Positions 15,624 through 31,592 of a stretch of 64,000 bases of DNA are shown here, in pieces. The stretch spans positions 4,101,213 to 4,165,212 of the forward strand of contig CM024172.1 in the NCBI GenBank assembly GCA_013433145.1. The letters run 5' to 3'. The number at the start of each line of letters is the position of its first letter. Within the stretch, counting starts at the first letter, position 1. The translations under genes and the position numbers were made by a program. Under the pieces are notes generated by a model that was given only the letters and a program-made list of their open reading frames with translations, did no database searches and was not told where the DNA came from. Origin of the DNA: Ascaris suum (taxonomy: Eukaryota; Nematoda; Chromadorea; Rhabditida; Ascarididae).

Positions 15624-16531
15624 TTTTTTTTCTAGTTTGCAGACCGTCATACTCCCCGTCACGAAATTAAGCACTGATGGTCTGCGAAATCTCTGTAGCC
15701 ATCCAGTCTTTCGGCGCGGAGTCGACTTAGAATGCTAGTGCATTTCTTTCTTATAGAATTTAGAATCACTTCTAACTATTTTTTTGAATAAAAGAACAAG
15801 GTTTCAAAACTCGTGTTGAAGTAAGCGGACCGATGGAGTAGATAACCGGGTCATCCTTATGGGGTTCGCAATAGTGCTGTAGTGACCAACTTCAGGAATG
15901 CCTTGCACTGTCGCGATGTTTTGCCACAAGAGAATGCGTGAATTAGCTATGTGCTTATGATTTAAGCATGTTTACTTCGAGCAACATTATTAATTGATTT
16001 TTGGGGAGAATTTGAAAAGGTGGAATGGATTATTAAAAAACATGGTGCATTGATTTTAGAACATTTTAACAGGAGAAAAGTCGATGAAAAAAGCGACAGT
16101 TTTGTGCTTGGGGTTGCGTATTAATTAGTCTCCTTAAGAGCACCTTCTCACCTATCACAACAATCTGCAACATATCAATTTACGATACTTTCAACTTCCT
16201 TCTTCTCATTCTGACCTGAGTTTTCTCCTTGTTTCCTTTTCTCCAGCTTCGTCTAACCCTCCTCATTCTGATTCACTTTCAATTCCGCTAGCATTTCAGT
16301 GGTGATATTTGCAAAATTGCGCAAAACGGGCTGAAAATAGCACTGAAGCATTACAATCACCTAAATGCCGCAAATTGAATTTTCCATGCTGCGCTCTTTT
16401 CTTGTGCTGAAAAGTGCAGTGTTAGAGCTGCCTTGACCATTGGCACTTAGAGTCGAGTTGGCGAGGTCTAGCACTAGCATGTGGCGCACGTCCAAGCATA
16501 ATATTGCCGCGAGCGCTCCCCCTTCCTTCTT

Positions 16532-16554
16532 CCCCCCCCCCCCCCAAAAAAAAA
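16532..16554. repeat. C14-A9 homopolymer junction
   Basis: Fourteen C directly followed by nine A. The exact length may be unreliable in sequencing. Confidence 0.9.
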
Positions 16555-19500
16555 CTGTGGAAGACCCATCAAAAAACTGGATCTGCACATAACTACTATA
16601 TTGATTTCCCACTAATGTAGCACCTCCGCAGTCAGTGTAAAATGTCGTGAATACCACTATATCATGTACACATATCGTGTTTTTCAGCTTACATTAGGCT
16701 CATTCCAAAACACTTATGTGGGAGGCATAAAGGGGTTTCATATTTCAATGGCCGTTTTCGTAAGAAATTGGCTGTTGGTATGTGTTCTGCATCGTTCGGC
16801 TCTCATTTTAAAACCATTAGTTCGGTCATAGGTTATTACGTAGCCAGAAGTGGGGAAATTTTGTTTCATTTAAAGTCACAATTGCCAAAAATGAATTTAT
16901 GCTTATCAAATCATCTCTTATCTATCTCAAATATGGCGAACCGAACTTGCCTAGGCATTCACGAACTTCTTTTTGAAGAAAAGCTGAGTTGCTACAATCG
17001 AGCACGGATGAAGCGAAGTTATGGTATAGACAATTTTAAACGCTCTTTCAACACTTCTGAAAGCTGTAAAGGAAACACTGACAGCTCTTTTTGCATGCAT
17101 AACTGATAGCTCGGGAAGGCGCAACATTCTTGTTGTTTTCGGGATCGCTGTGGGAGAAAGGAGAGTTCGAAAAAAATGAATGTGTCCACCCTGGCGTTCA
17201 GTACGCTACACTGAAAAGCAAAGTACACTTCGGAAAATGCGCTGAAATGTGTGCATCGTCTAACAGATTCTTTCTTGCTTCCATCTGTACAGCGCACGAA
17301 TACAGACGTAATGCTATTTTATAGATCGACCTCGACACTTTTTGCTGGCGAGTTGTAAGCCTCGATGAAATTTGGTCTGCTTCTTCAGAGGTTTCCGTGC
17401 AGCTTTAGCGGTTTTCAGTAAAATGTGAAGAGTTTGTGGATTAATATTCTGAGAGATGAAGTTTGCAGGATCACCAAAGGGATGACTATCACGCGGAACG
17501 GTACAGGAAACCTTTCAGTCACCGTTCACATGTAAAATGACACAAAACGAAGTAACTCAAGACGCAAATCGTTCGTGAGACATTGAATCGGGGTCCAACC
17601 TGAATGGAAAATCGATCAAAAAGTAACAGTGGGAACTCGATGAAGGAATGTCGACGAAGAAGTAACAATCAAGAGTGTGGACACTTGAAGCACTGTCGCT
17701 ACACCCAAAATTTAGCTTTTCATTTGGCTGTAAGTCAGCAATGTGGGTATTTCAGCGGAGCTTGAGGCATTGCATGAAGCCTCCTATGAAAACTAAATTT
17801 TCGCTTGAGCAAGATGCGAGACAAACGCTTCAAGTTTTATCCCCACGCTGTAGGTCAGGAGATAGTTGTGTCATTCCAGAATTACTCACGCAGCCTGAGA
17901 ATAAGAGATACTGCTTGAGGTGCTGGGTAAAGCGTTGCAGGAAGTCCACTTCGACCTTCAACGTTGGCGAAATACCGGGATCAATTTTTTTGAATATGAA
18001 TGAGGGGAGTATTAACCACTCTCTGAAGGTCCATATTTATAATAGAAAGTGCATTTATACGAAGCACATTAAATCCAATATGTACTCAATTCTTTGGATC
18101 ATGAAACGAAATCAGGGCAAACGTCATAAATGGACACCATATGTTGGATGCAACAAATTTGCAAAGCGCAGAGGTTGCCTTCTTTCGTAGGAAATGCTCC
18201 TAATTTCTTCCACAAGCTGGTCGAATGTTTTTTTGAGTGTTGCTGTTATGTGCCCAAATCTGTACATAATTTTGCATCCTTTGAAATGAAATATTTGTGA
18301 AATTGTTATTGCAGATTATGCTAAATGCAAAATAAAATCCTCGAGAAAACCCTTGAGGATAACCTGGAAAAGAAATTTTGTTGCAGCGTTTTCCTTTCAG
18401 CACAACCTCGCAAATTTTGGAAATTCAGGCCTGCCTGCCTTTTACAAATTCAAGTCTCACTTTCTGCATTTTTGTTTGTTTATTCGTCTGCCCCTAACCC
18501 AAGAAACAGGATTGCGATACAACATGTAGCGCTCATAGTCTACACCGCAGTATGACCTCGTATGCCATCTTTCTAGTCGATAGATCAGCTTCTAAAAGAG
18601 TTGAAAGCGCCAATAGTGCCCTTCAGATCTGCTTGCGTTCTTTGATCGGTTGGGTAGCATCTTTCTACCATTAGGTTGGGAAAACGAATCTCTTGCAGAC
18701 GGACTGTACAGTGCTGATAGCTTCTTAAGTGGTTCTTGGATGGCTTTTAAACGCTCTCTGCCATGGTACAGGTAGTTTTGCAGTGATGCTATATTCCCTT
18801 GTGGAAATAGATGAACGAATCCGACCAACCGTTATGGTTGTATATTGCAGAACGAAGTCTGTCAAAAGCATATTGTTGAAGATTCTTGAAGCACTCGTTA
18901 CATTATTTCCCCAAGCTCAAGAATGCAATGATAATTCGTTTTGCATGCTCAAGACTCGCATGCTTTCCCGATCCCTTTTCGTCAGCCTTTCGGAAGGGAA
19001 GGGGGTGAGGAGAAGCAACCGTGTACAGGCACTATACTCTGGTCATTTTCACATGCTGGACCGATTTGTATGTACTCTGCACTTGCGCTACCAAATGATA
19101 GTAGGTGCCGAATATGAGACAATAACGCCTCTTTGGGCTTCATTCTGAACGACTCTCATCATATGCAGCTACAACGTCCACGATTACGCGCTGTGTTTGT
19201 CGTTAATTATTGCTGCTTTTCAATGGGAGGTGTTATGCAACTAACACCTCTAACATCGATGCCTCGAGACTGTCGAATCTGCCAGGTCTTTTTTTCAACT
19301 CACTACAAGCTTAGACTCGTTTTATAAATTCAGATTAACTGAAAACAGAGCAGAAACTAAGACACCATCATATTTCCTCTTTTGGTTTACTTGTTGTTCG
19401 TAGTGACTGCCGCGTAGAACAACTTTCCCCACTCCATGGGCACAAGAATAACAAAACAAAGCTGCTTTCCTTCTCATATTGTAAGTGGAAGCAAAGATCA

Positions 19501-22500
19501 ATTCAAAATTGAAGCAGCATTGTTTGACTGTTGCCCAACATACCTTTCGTGTTGTACTTTTATCGCACTCTATCCTTCCACCACGTTCAAGAATTTTCAG
19601 GCAAACTCCAAAATGTTGCTTATTCCTTTATTGCTCCTTGTCTTATTTTAGAACGGAAAACTTTATCAGAGATTATTATTCCATGCAAGTAGAGGATTTG
19701 CGCTGCGCTAGCAGCACAACAGAGCGTGCATGTGCTTTATATGGGTGACACAGACGGATAGCATTCCATCGACGAATTTCGTAGAGGATATTAATGAAAA
19801 TGAAGTGTTAGTGTTGCAGTGTATTTTGATAGGGCATTATCAGATTTTGTGCGTATTTGATGATGCAATGTAACGCTTTTTCTAAATCAAGTGTGCACCA
19901 CATGCAACATTTTGCGTGTTATTTATACAGTTCTGTCACAAAATGCATTAGTTTATTGCTATCGATTCAGTTGTCTCCATGTCTTTCAGCTATCTTCCGC
20001 CGTTACCCAGCCGATAAAATATCCCTCACCTTTCGTGTCTGCAGACATCTCATCTCTGAGATATGTGCAAACGCGAAACTTGCAGATTTTTTACTAATGG
20101 TTCTATTTATTCAATAAATCAGAACGAGTTCGGGGTGTTGTATATGTCTCTACGTGAATAAAGATATATGTGGGTATTATCTATAAATATTTATGCATAA
20201 GTTAAGGCGATTTATACAACTGTCCCTCTCCTCCCAATTTTTGTGGAAAATGAAGTTTTATAAGCGAAAAACTTAAGTTTTTTTTACAGGAAATGGCCAT
20301 TTTATGCGTCGTATTGGAGTATGTCTTCAACCATTACAATAAAACGTGGAACAAACGGAAAATGATTTAATTAGAAATCTCCTCACAATGAAATAATGAA
20401 AATTTACGGTTTTTCTCTCCAGTTCCTGGAATTTTTTTTTACCTGAAGAATCCTGAAAAAAATTTCTTTCTAGTCGGGTTTGCCAATCAGATATCGGCAA
20501 AACGCACGCAGAAAATCCATATGATTAAGGTATATTCAGTAGGTGAAGTGTTTTCAAGGCCGTAAAACAGTAGAGTTACAGTCTGCTGTTATAAAAAGTT
20601 TTGAAAAACGACGGTATAGTTGAGTGTCTGCGAAAAAATTTCTTTCACTTAAAGAGGTTTCCACCCATTGCGATCGCCATTCAAGAGATCGTTGTCAAGA
20701 TAGTCGCGTCTCTATGTTCTTTAAAAACACATTCTTGATTGGCTGAGAACCCCACTTTGGTTTATTTTACCTGTGCTGACAACAATAAAGTGTAGCTGGG
20801 GACCCATCCATACTGACACATTTCAGTGAGCGTTCTCCCCTGCCCATCCCTGTTTAATTTGATAGGCAACCGTTTGTGAAGCTCAACTGCATCCAATTGA
20901 TCTGATTTCGTGACACAACAGTGTGATTAACCCCGCTGCGGTTAGAGAGTAGAATAAAATGAGGAAAATTTGTGAGTAGCGAATCCACCTTCTCGATAAT
21001 ATAGTCGTCGAATCCGAAAATTTTCAAACGAAACTTATCAACATTGATGTTTCTTTATGAATCTGCTCAAATTTTGCCACTCCCTTTGCCATACCGGTCT
21101 ATCAAAGGACTTATTTTTGAATGTCGGAGAAACAACGGTGTTATCAACTAATGCCATCTGCACAATACCGAAAAAAAAATGTTTTCCAAGTTATGCTGCC
21201 ATTGCACAAGTTCCTTCATGCAACAATGCACATATATTACTTCTCTGAATTTGCTAAGGAAATATTGCAACAAAACGTGCTAAATGGAATCAGCTGCGAC
21301 TTGCTGGGATTCTTATAGTGAATTCGAAAATTCGTGTGTAATTTGAAAACGATATGCCATCATTAATAAGGCAAATAAATTCTTAAGGTCGGAATGCATC
21401 AATTGCCGACTAGGACTAACTTTTTGATTTACCGCATGAAATTGCAAAATCTACATTACTTCTTATAACTCTTGAGAATCCACCTATATTACCAAACAAC
21501 TCCGTTTTTATTTTTATCTAAATCTTCTTTTCTGTAAAAGAAATTTGCAATTGTTGGCGGAGTCGACGAACAAGATTTCCGCCACATCATTCCCATCACT
21601 ACGGAGTAATAGGTTTTTTCACAACAATTTTCCCTGCGGTCCTTTGCATAAATTGATTCAGCTGATGGATGATGAAAGTAGTAGAGTTCGAAATCATGCC
21701 GATAAACCGACACAGAGCGAAGCCGGGCTCACTCAAAGGAAGCTAATCAGAAAAAGAATGGCCGAACGAACGGCCGAATTTGCCGGCTGTTCGACGAATT
21801 AGGAACATTAGATATGGCCATGCGCTGAAAATCGCTCTTATACAGTGACACTGAAGTTTGGCGAATGTGTCTCATTTTTGTCATTCCTTGGCATCATTTC
21901 TTCGTGCATTGCACGTTGAAGGCCTTCGACCCGGATGTTATAGCATTGGAGAGCAGCAATATTTTCAACATCAAAAAAAAAGTGATAGGAGAAATTTGCT
22001 GCTGCAATAATCGTTTTCAGAAGTAGGTTCTCGTTGCTTCTTTGATGAGAGTTTTTTACTCGCCTTGTTACGAAGTCAGCTGTACTTCATTCGTAGTTAC
22101 CGCATCAATACCCCCTGTGGCACATTTTTAAAAAGTAGAAAACAGTTGCCACATTTATATCCAATAAACAACTCTTCAAATTTCAAAAGCATCTTTAATA
22201 CATAACAGCCGCAGTGTTGTCCTGAAGTTTACGTTAAGATGAAACAAAAAGAAACAAATGAACAAATCAATCCGAAAACTTTTCAGTGGATTGCCAATGG
22301 AATAGGTGTAAAATCCGTAAATTGCAGGCTCGACCCCGCAATCGCTTTTGCTGTTTTAATACCTCGACCTTCAACCTCAAAATTGAAATCATTTAAAGTT
22401 GGGATGTTGATCTCACGGAAAGCCTAGCATTACGCCATACCGAATAATGCTCAATAATCCTGTCCAACGCAACATATCCATTCAAAAATTAATTCCATAG

Positions 22501-22879
22501 CGGAAGTTCCATTTTATGAGAAATTATACCGTAATGAACACTCAATATTGCATAATTCATTTGTGCTATGAAATGTTTATTTGACGTCGTCATCGGAAAT
22601 GACAATTTTGTGGAATTCTTTATTGATTTCGTAATATTGATGAGCTTTAAAACCAATCGAATGAAGAACGCTACTTCAACGCAGAGCATGGAAACTAGTC
22701 AAAGTTTTTCGTCAAATTTACGTCTTTTTTTTCCTTCACTAAGAGCGCAGTTCCAGGAATAGGATCATTTAGATCATTTGTAAACAACGAACATTGAAAG
22801 CCATTTATTACATTTTCACCACTTAATTGGTTCGACACACACCCAAACCGAATTGATAAGCGAGACCGGTAAGATACTG

Positions 22880-22931
22880 CACGAAGCATGTCAGTTATTT
22901 TTTTTCACGAAGCATGTCAGTTATTTTTTTT
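22880..22931. repeat. Exact 26-bp tandem duplication
   Basis: CACGAAGCATGTCAGTTATT plus six T occurs twice head to tail (22880-22905 and 22906-22931) with no mismatch, so it is a recent duplication or an assembly artefact. Confidence 0.95.
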
Positions 22932-25900
22932 CTACCTATTTAGGTCTTAGTTCATTTATACGAGCATCATGCAAAAATGTGTCTTGCTGTTTTATAAATA
23001 TGTTTTAAAGAAAAAACGAAGCTCCACTGAAACAATGACATTTTCGAGCATATTAAGCGCTGCTTTGATGCAATTTGAAAGCATTCTTCTCTCATGTGGA
23101 TAGACTCGTTATATTGCAACTTGGTAAAGAATTGCTCAGAATGGCCCAAGAATTCGCAGATTTCAATTAAATGGATATTTGGAAGGTTATGAAACAACAC
23201 GGTCGGCAACTGCAGTGATGGTTTTTGGAATCCAGTTTTAAATTAGACCGGGGAACATAGTGGACACGACGCTCCAGAACTTTTTTTCAGATTTTCTGCT
23301 CCGGTTCCGAGATAAAGGATCGAAAACCCGAAGGAAAACCGGAACGGTTCCGTATTGAGGAGAAAGTGCAATAAACTTTCATTGGGACTCATAGATTCGC
23401 TTTGTTGAATCACATCTTCGCTATCGCATCACATGTTTCCCCTGTGCATTAACCACAGTATTTCCTTTTGTTAATCAGAAAAACTTTTTGAATCATGAAG
23501 GCGGAGATCGTAAAGCGCGTGCCACATTTTTTAATCCTGAGAAATGTGAAGATGCTCAGTCTTTGCGGTACACTTCATGAAGACACATGATGCTTTTTAA
23601 AGTTCTAATTCATTGCTGCCAGTACGACAGGGAAGAACACTTTGAAAATTAGAAATTCCTGTCTGACATCATGAAGGGAGAGGTTAGTTGCTTGCGAGGC
23701 GAAGAGATATGTGACGTTAACCATGTGAGAAGGATGCGTGAGGTAACCTTGCACTGATGCGAGAAGAAAAAAACCTCTGGGCAAAATTGCGATATCACCC
23801 AGTTTAAATGCAAATTTTTAGAGATATTTGCAACTCGAAATGCTCTGAGCGATTTTTAAGGCCTCGTTAGACGGCGTATCTCTTAACAATTATAAAATTC
23901 CTTTATTCATAAAGTAAGGGAAAAGCGACCCGCTCAAAAAAATGGCGGAGTGCATTACGTGAATTGTCATAATTACGCTACCTTATTCTAAGTTATCGTG
24001 ATTATGATCCGTGCCTTATGTTTGTTACTATACGACGTATCCTGTAGTGTTCTTTGCTACTCATGCGAAAACAAGCGAACTTTTGGACAAAATGAGAAGA
24101 AAAGGCGTATATGCACTAAGAGGTACTCATTCAATGCAGTTTTCCGTACCAGTGAGGGTATGGCCAATCTAAGAAATTATCGACAATGATCGAAATGCTG
24201 TCATTTGGCGAAAGAGCTGAAACAAGCAATTTCTGCACTTTATTCAGAAAACGCTTCACTCTTAACGGAAATACTCGTTCTTATAATGGTCAATACGAAC
24301 AAACTGAAGGCGATTACAAAATTCGCATTTTACAACGAAGCGGTCATTGTTTAGCACTAAAATACAGTGAAAAATATGAAATAAAACGATTTGAAATAGT
24401 ACAAACGGAATGCATGAAAACAATGAAGTTAATATGAATTAGAATTAAAGAATATAAACTAGTTATTCATGTTCCATGTATGTTGTTTCGGTTTTGGTGT
24501 TTTCCGTTTGCATTTTCAACGCAACGAGTTTTTTCGGCTCCATTCGCGATGCTCAAAAAATTCTTTCGAACGCAACTCGTTGTACCTATTTGGCAAATTT
24601 CGCTTCGAAGTGTACATCCTGTCGGAGTCATCGGATAGCTTTTTTGCATATTCACAACGTAAACAACGTCATCGAAAATGCGCATTAATGAACACTGCTT
24701 TTGGGACAGCAGCTTCACACAATGTTTTTCGCAGTGCACCTCAAACAAAACGTCTCGTGGAAAACCTTAGAATGTTCTCTTTCCGGTGATCCAAAAAGCT
24801 CGCAACCATATGTGGAGAATGGAAGATGCTGAGGGTGTTTGTAGTTTTGTCTCAGTGAAGGATGAAGCATTTGAAAAATGAGTGCTTCCATTTCGAAGAT
24901 GTCTCAGCAACGAGCGGTATGCGCTGGATGGTGGCATGTACTGAGAACATTGGTTGTCATTGCTACTGACTGATTCGTTTAGTGAACGAAACGACTGTAT
25001 GAGCGAAATGCACGTTGGCAGAAAGCACGTTTGGTGGTATGGGCAATAAAGGAGGTATCACGGGTTGTTGCACTCTTCCACCTTAAACAAAACTTTCTGA
25101 GGCGGAAGGAAACATGCTAGAAGGCGTGCGAGCGAACTATTACAAAAGCACAACAAAAACAATCCCATTCTGCATGTGCACTTAACCCAACGCGGCGCTA
25201 TTCGTTGCCACTGTCAATTTCCATCACATTGTGCAAAACATTAACTTGGCGACTGCCGTTGCCTCATGAGGAGGATTCTTACAACAGCTGATGGCTATGG
25301 AATTGACGAATAAAGTTGATACCAATTAACCGATAGTTGCATTTAGTAAGCCTTCTGAAGTTGTAAGTAGTGATTCAGTTGTCATAAATAAGCGAAGTGG
25401 AAAATGCACGAGTGTCAGAATCTTCGTGGTGCGTTTGTAATGGCATTTATCGCTTCTGTTGTCTGCTACAGGCTTTTCTTTTTGAAGAGATTGCTCGATT
25501 TGATGCACACATTTCTTCAAAATTTCAGTTTTTGTGTGCTGCTGCAAACACCATCCTTATAATCTTGACCTTTATATTGCAGTATTATAATAAGTGCACT
25601 CCTCTTATGTTTCTACAAGTCTCTTTATTTTTTATGGTTGATTTAAATGGATTTAACCTTCCTAAGGAATTCTAAAGAATAAAAGTGTCGTCGATATTTT
25701 CTAATTCTTGTGTGGACGAAGTTCTCGAGTAACAATAGAAGATAGTTGCTGTTGCTGTGCTTCACATGCAATTTCTGCTGGTTCCATAAGGAAGTGTCTT
25801 GGGTCTCATTTTATTCCTAAATGCATTCAAAGTTTCCGATAGCATGTGTACCAATAACTTGTTGACGACCTCGAAATTTATCGTCTATTGCATAACCTAT

Positions 25901-27826
25901 CTGCGGCCTCCATATTCTGCAAAATAATCTCGAGACATTTATCAAATGCTGAAAGTTATGGCAGCTAAATCCCTCTGATGTAAAATACCACACGATTTCG
26001 GAATGAATCTTTTCTCAGACTAGGAGGTGAGGTTATTTCTTCTATGGGTGACGTTCATGATTCTGTTATTATAATCAGATTGAAGCTTCAAAGAACGCTG
26101 TAGTGTTACACTTTTGCTGGAAAGTCGTCGAAAATTGCCAACTGCATTCTTCGTGCATCACAGATTTAGTGAGAATTATTGAGATGCCTTCACCGCCCAC
26201 TTCTGATTTTGTAATAATGCACTCTTATATGGCCTCCTTATTTGTTCTGCTATACAGGGCTATTAAATGATGCCACGAAACGCCTTATTCATATTGCTTT
26301 TCGCGAAATTTTTCGTGGTACATACCACCCAGATTAAAATCCAGGTTGTTAACCCATTGTATAGCACATGTCCATGTTATATCAAATGACTTAATGATCG
26401 GAAAAGGAAGAGAAAAAGCAGAAAGGGGCGAAAAAGTCACCTCGATAGTGCACGGTTCTGAATTTTTATGGCGATTGACGAATTCATAGCTAATAACGTT
26501 CTCATCAACAGTTGGGTTCCTATATGGGATGATGATGTGATCACCGGAAATACATTCGTATCAGTCGTATAAATGAAACTGTCAAAGGTGACCAAAGCAA
26601 CTTAGAGGTTTTTCCTTTCCTTGGCGGGTGTTGTTTACAGATTCAATGAGATGTGAAGTATATTTCCGTTTGACGCACAACAACGAAGGTAACACTTTCA
26701 CACTGCAACTGTGCAAGCGGAGAATGCTCAAAACAAGACGAGTCAAAACTGTGGGCGACATACGACCTTCACGATGGTATTTTTTGCATCCTTCCTTCGA
26801 GGGAGTGTTTTCAACCGTTCTCGCACATAGACAACTCTAATTTCATGGCTGGCTGTCTCCGTTGGGAGACACTTCCTTCTGCATCCCACTTAGTTGCTCA
26901 AAAAAATGTGATCACATGTGTAGCCGTCTGACACTCATTCATTGATTGCTCTTTCCTTACACTCTTCTTCCACCATGGCATTTACCTTTCATTGTATAGC
27001 CGTTGTGTTCTCTGAATTGTTTCCACTAGGAGACCTCGATTTAGGATTCTATTTTTCATTATAATACTACAGCTGTCTGCTCGGTTTTCAATTCGGTGCT
27101 CCAATTTTGGAAACATTCAACGTGAGACAGTTAACGGTAGTTAAACACTCCTATTTCATTTATGTCCGATCTGTCACCTCGCGAATACGATATGCTATTC
27201 ACAACGCAACATTCACCTTGTTACAAGACCGTAGATAATCGAATGTACCGAATATGTAGGTGAGGAGGTCTCTGAAGGAACACACTGAAACATACCTCAT
27301 GTCGAACGTCGTTTCTTGGCGATTCAGTTTTTTAATGTGCTTAGTCTTGTACGTTTCATCTCTTATTCTTTCACCGTTTGCTGGATTGTTTCGAGCGACT
27401 TCTTTTCTGCGTAGGACTTTGTTAAAAGTGGTTGCTGATAGCAACTTCCGTTTCAGGATGAGGTTTACTCGTCCTCATACAACAACGGTTGCTTCGTTTA
27501 GCAAGCTTTTCAATGGACATTTACTTTTCCTACAGGAAGTCTTAGTGAAATGTTCTCTGAATGAATGGTCTCGTCGTAACGTTTGATGGTTGCGATGCTA
27601 TTACCTGATCAAGCACTCGACGGTAGACGAAATTGTTCAATATTCTTTGTGATGTCCATAAAAATTGTTGGAGCTGAATACTGTATCGTTAGTACAGTGA
27701 AGCAAACTTTTCATGTTTTCGCTCATTTTGTCAGAATTCAGTTGTCTCATGAGAAATTAGGGTTTCCAACTTCCTTGAGGGCCTTTTTTAAGCAGTATCA
27801 TTGCCTAACGAATGCCCACTCGTTCT

Positions 27827-31480
<3,654 letters not shown>

Positions 31481-31490
31481 AATTTTGCAG
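31481..31490 (+). promoter_or_regulatory. Probable spliced-leader trans-splice acceptor of the tyrosinase gene
   Basis: AATTTTGCAG ends eight bases before the chosen ATG at 31499. A T-rich AG acceptor just ahead of the start codon, with no upstream coding exon, is the usual nematode arrangement for spliced-leader addition. Mature mRNA ends would decide this. Confidence 0.45.
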
Positions 31491-31498
31491 CAGTTGCG

Positions 31499-31592
31499 AT
31501 GTTACAAGTAAGTATTATTGTCGTCGTGTTTGCGACGACCACCTCAGCGCAGATGATGATGATGCCAATGGACTGCAGCCAAGCACCATTCG
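31499..31592 (+). CDS. Tyrosinase exon 1: signal peptide and start of mature protein
   Basis: Codes [18 protein letters not shown], a clear signal peptide, followed by four Met, Pro-Met and then DCSQAP, the first Cys-containing motif of nematode tyrosinases. The exon ends in phase 1 at a GTTCGT donor. A GTAAGT stands at 31507, inside the signal peptide codons; using it would destroy the frame, so it was not chosen. Confidence 0.8.

Noticed and set aside
17675..18190. 171-codon plus-strand open frame, the longest in the window
   Set aside because: No motif, no splice context and no domain pattern; composition looks random.
18729..19148. 139-codon plus-strand open frame
   Set aside because: No known motif and no supporting splice sites.
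23998..24437. Possible small secreted Cys protein (signal-like start, then LCYSCENK) continuing in a second frame
   Set aside because: Too few cysteines, no clear splice junction between the parts and no family match; not enough to call a gene.
31507..31512. GTAAGT consensus donor just after the tyrosinase start codon
   Set aside because: Using it would remove the signal peptide and leave the phase-1 exon 2 without a partner; the codons through it form a good signal peptide.
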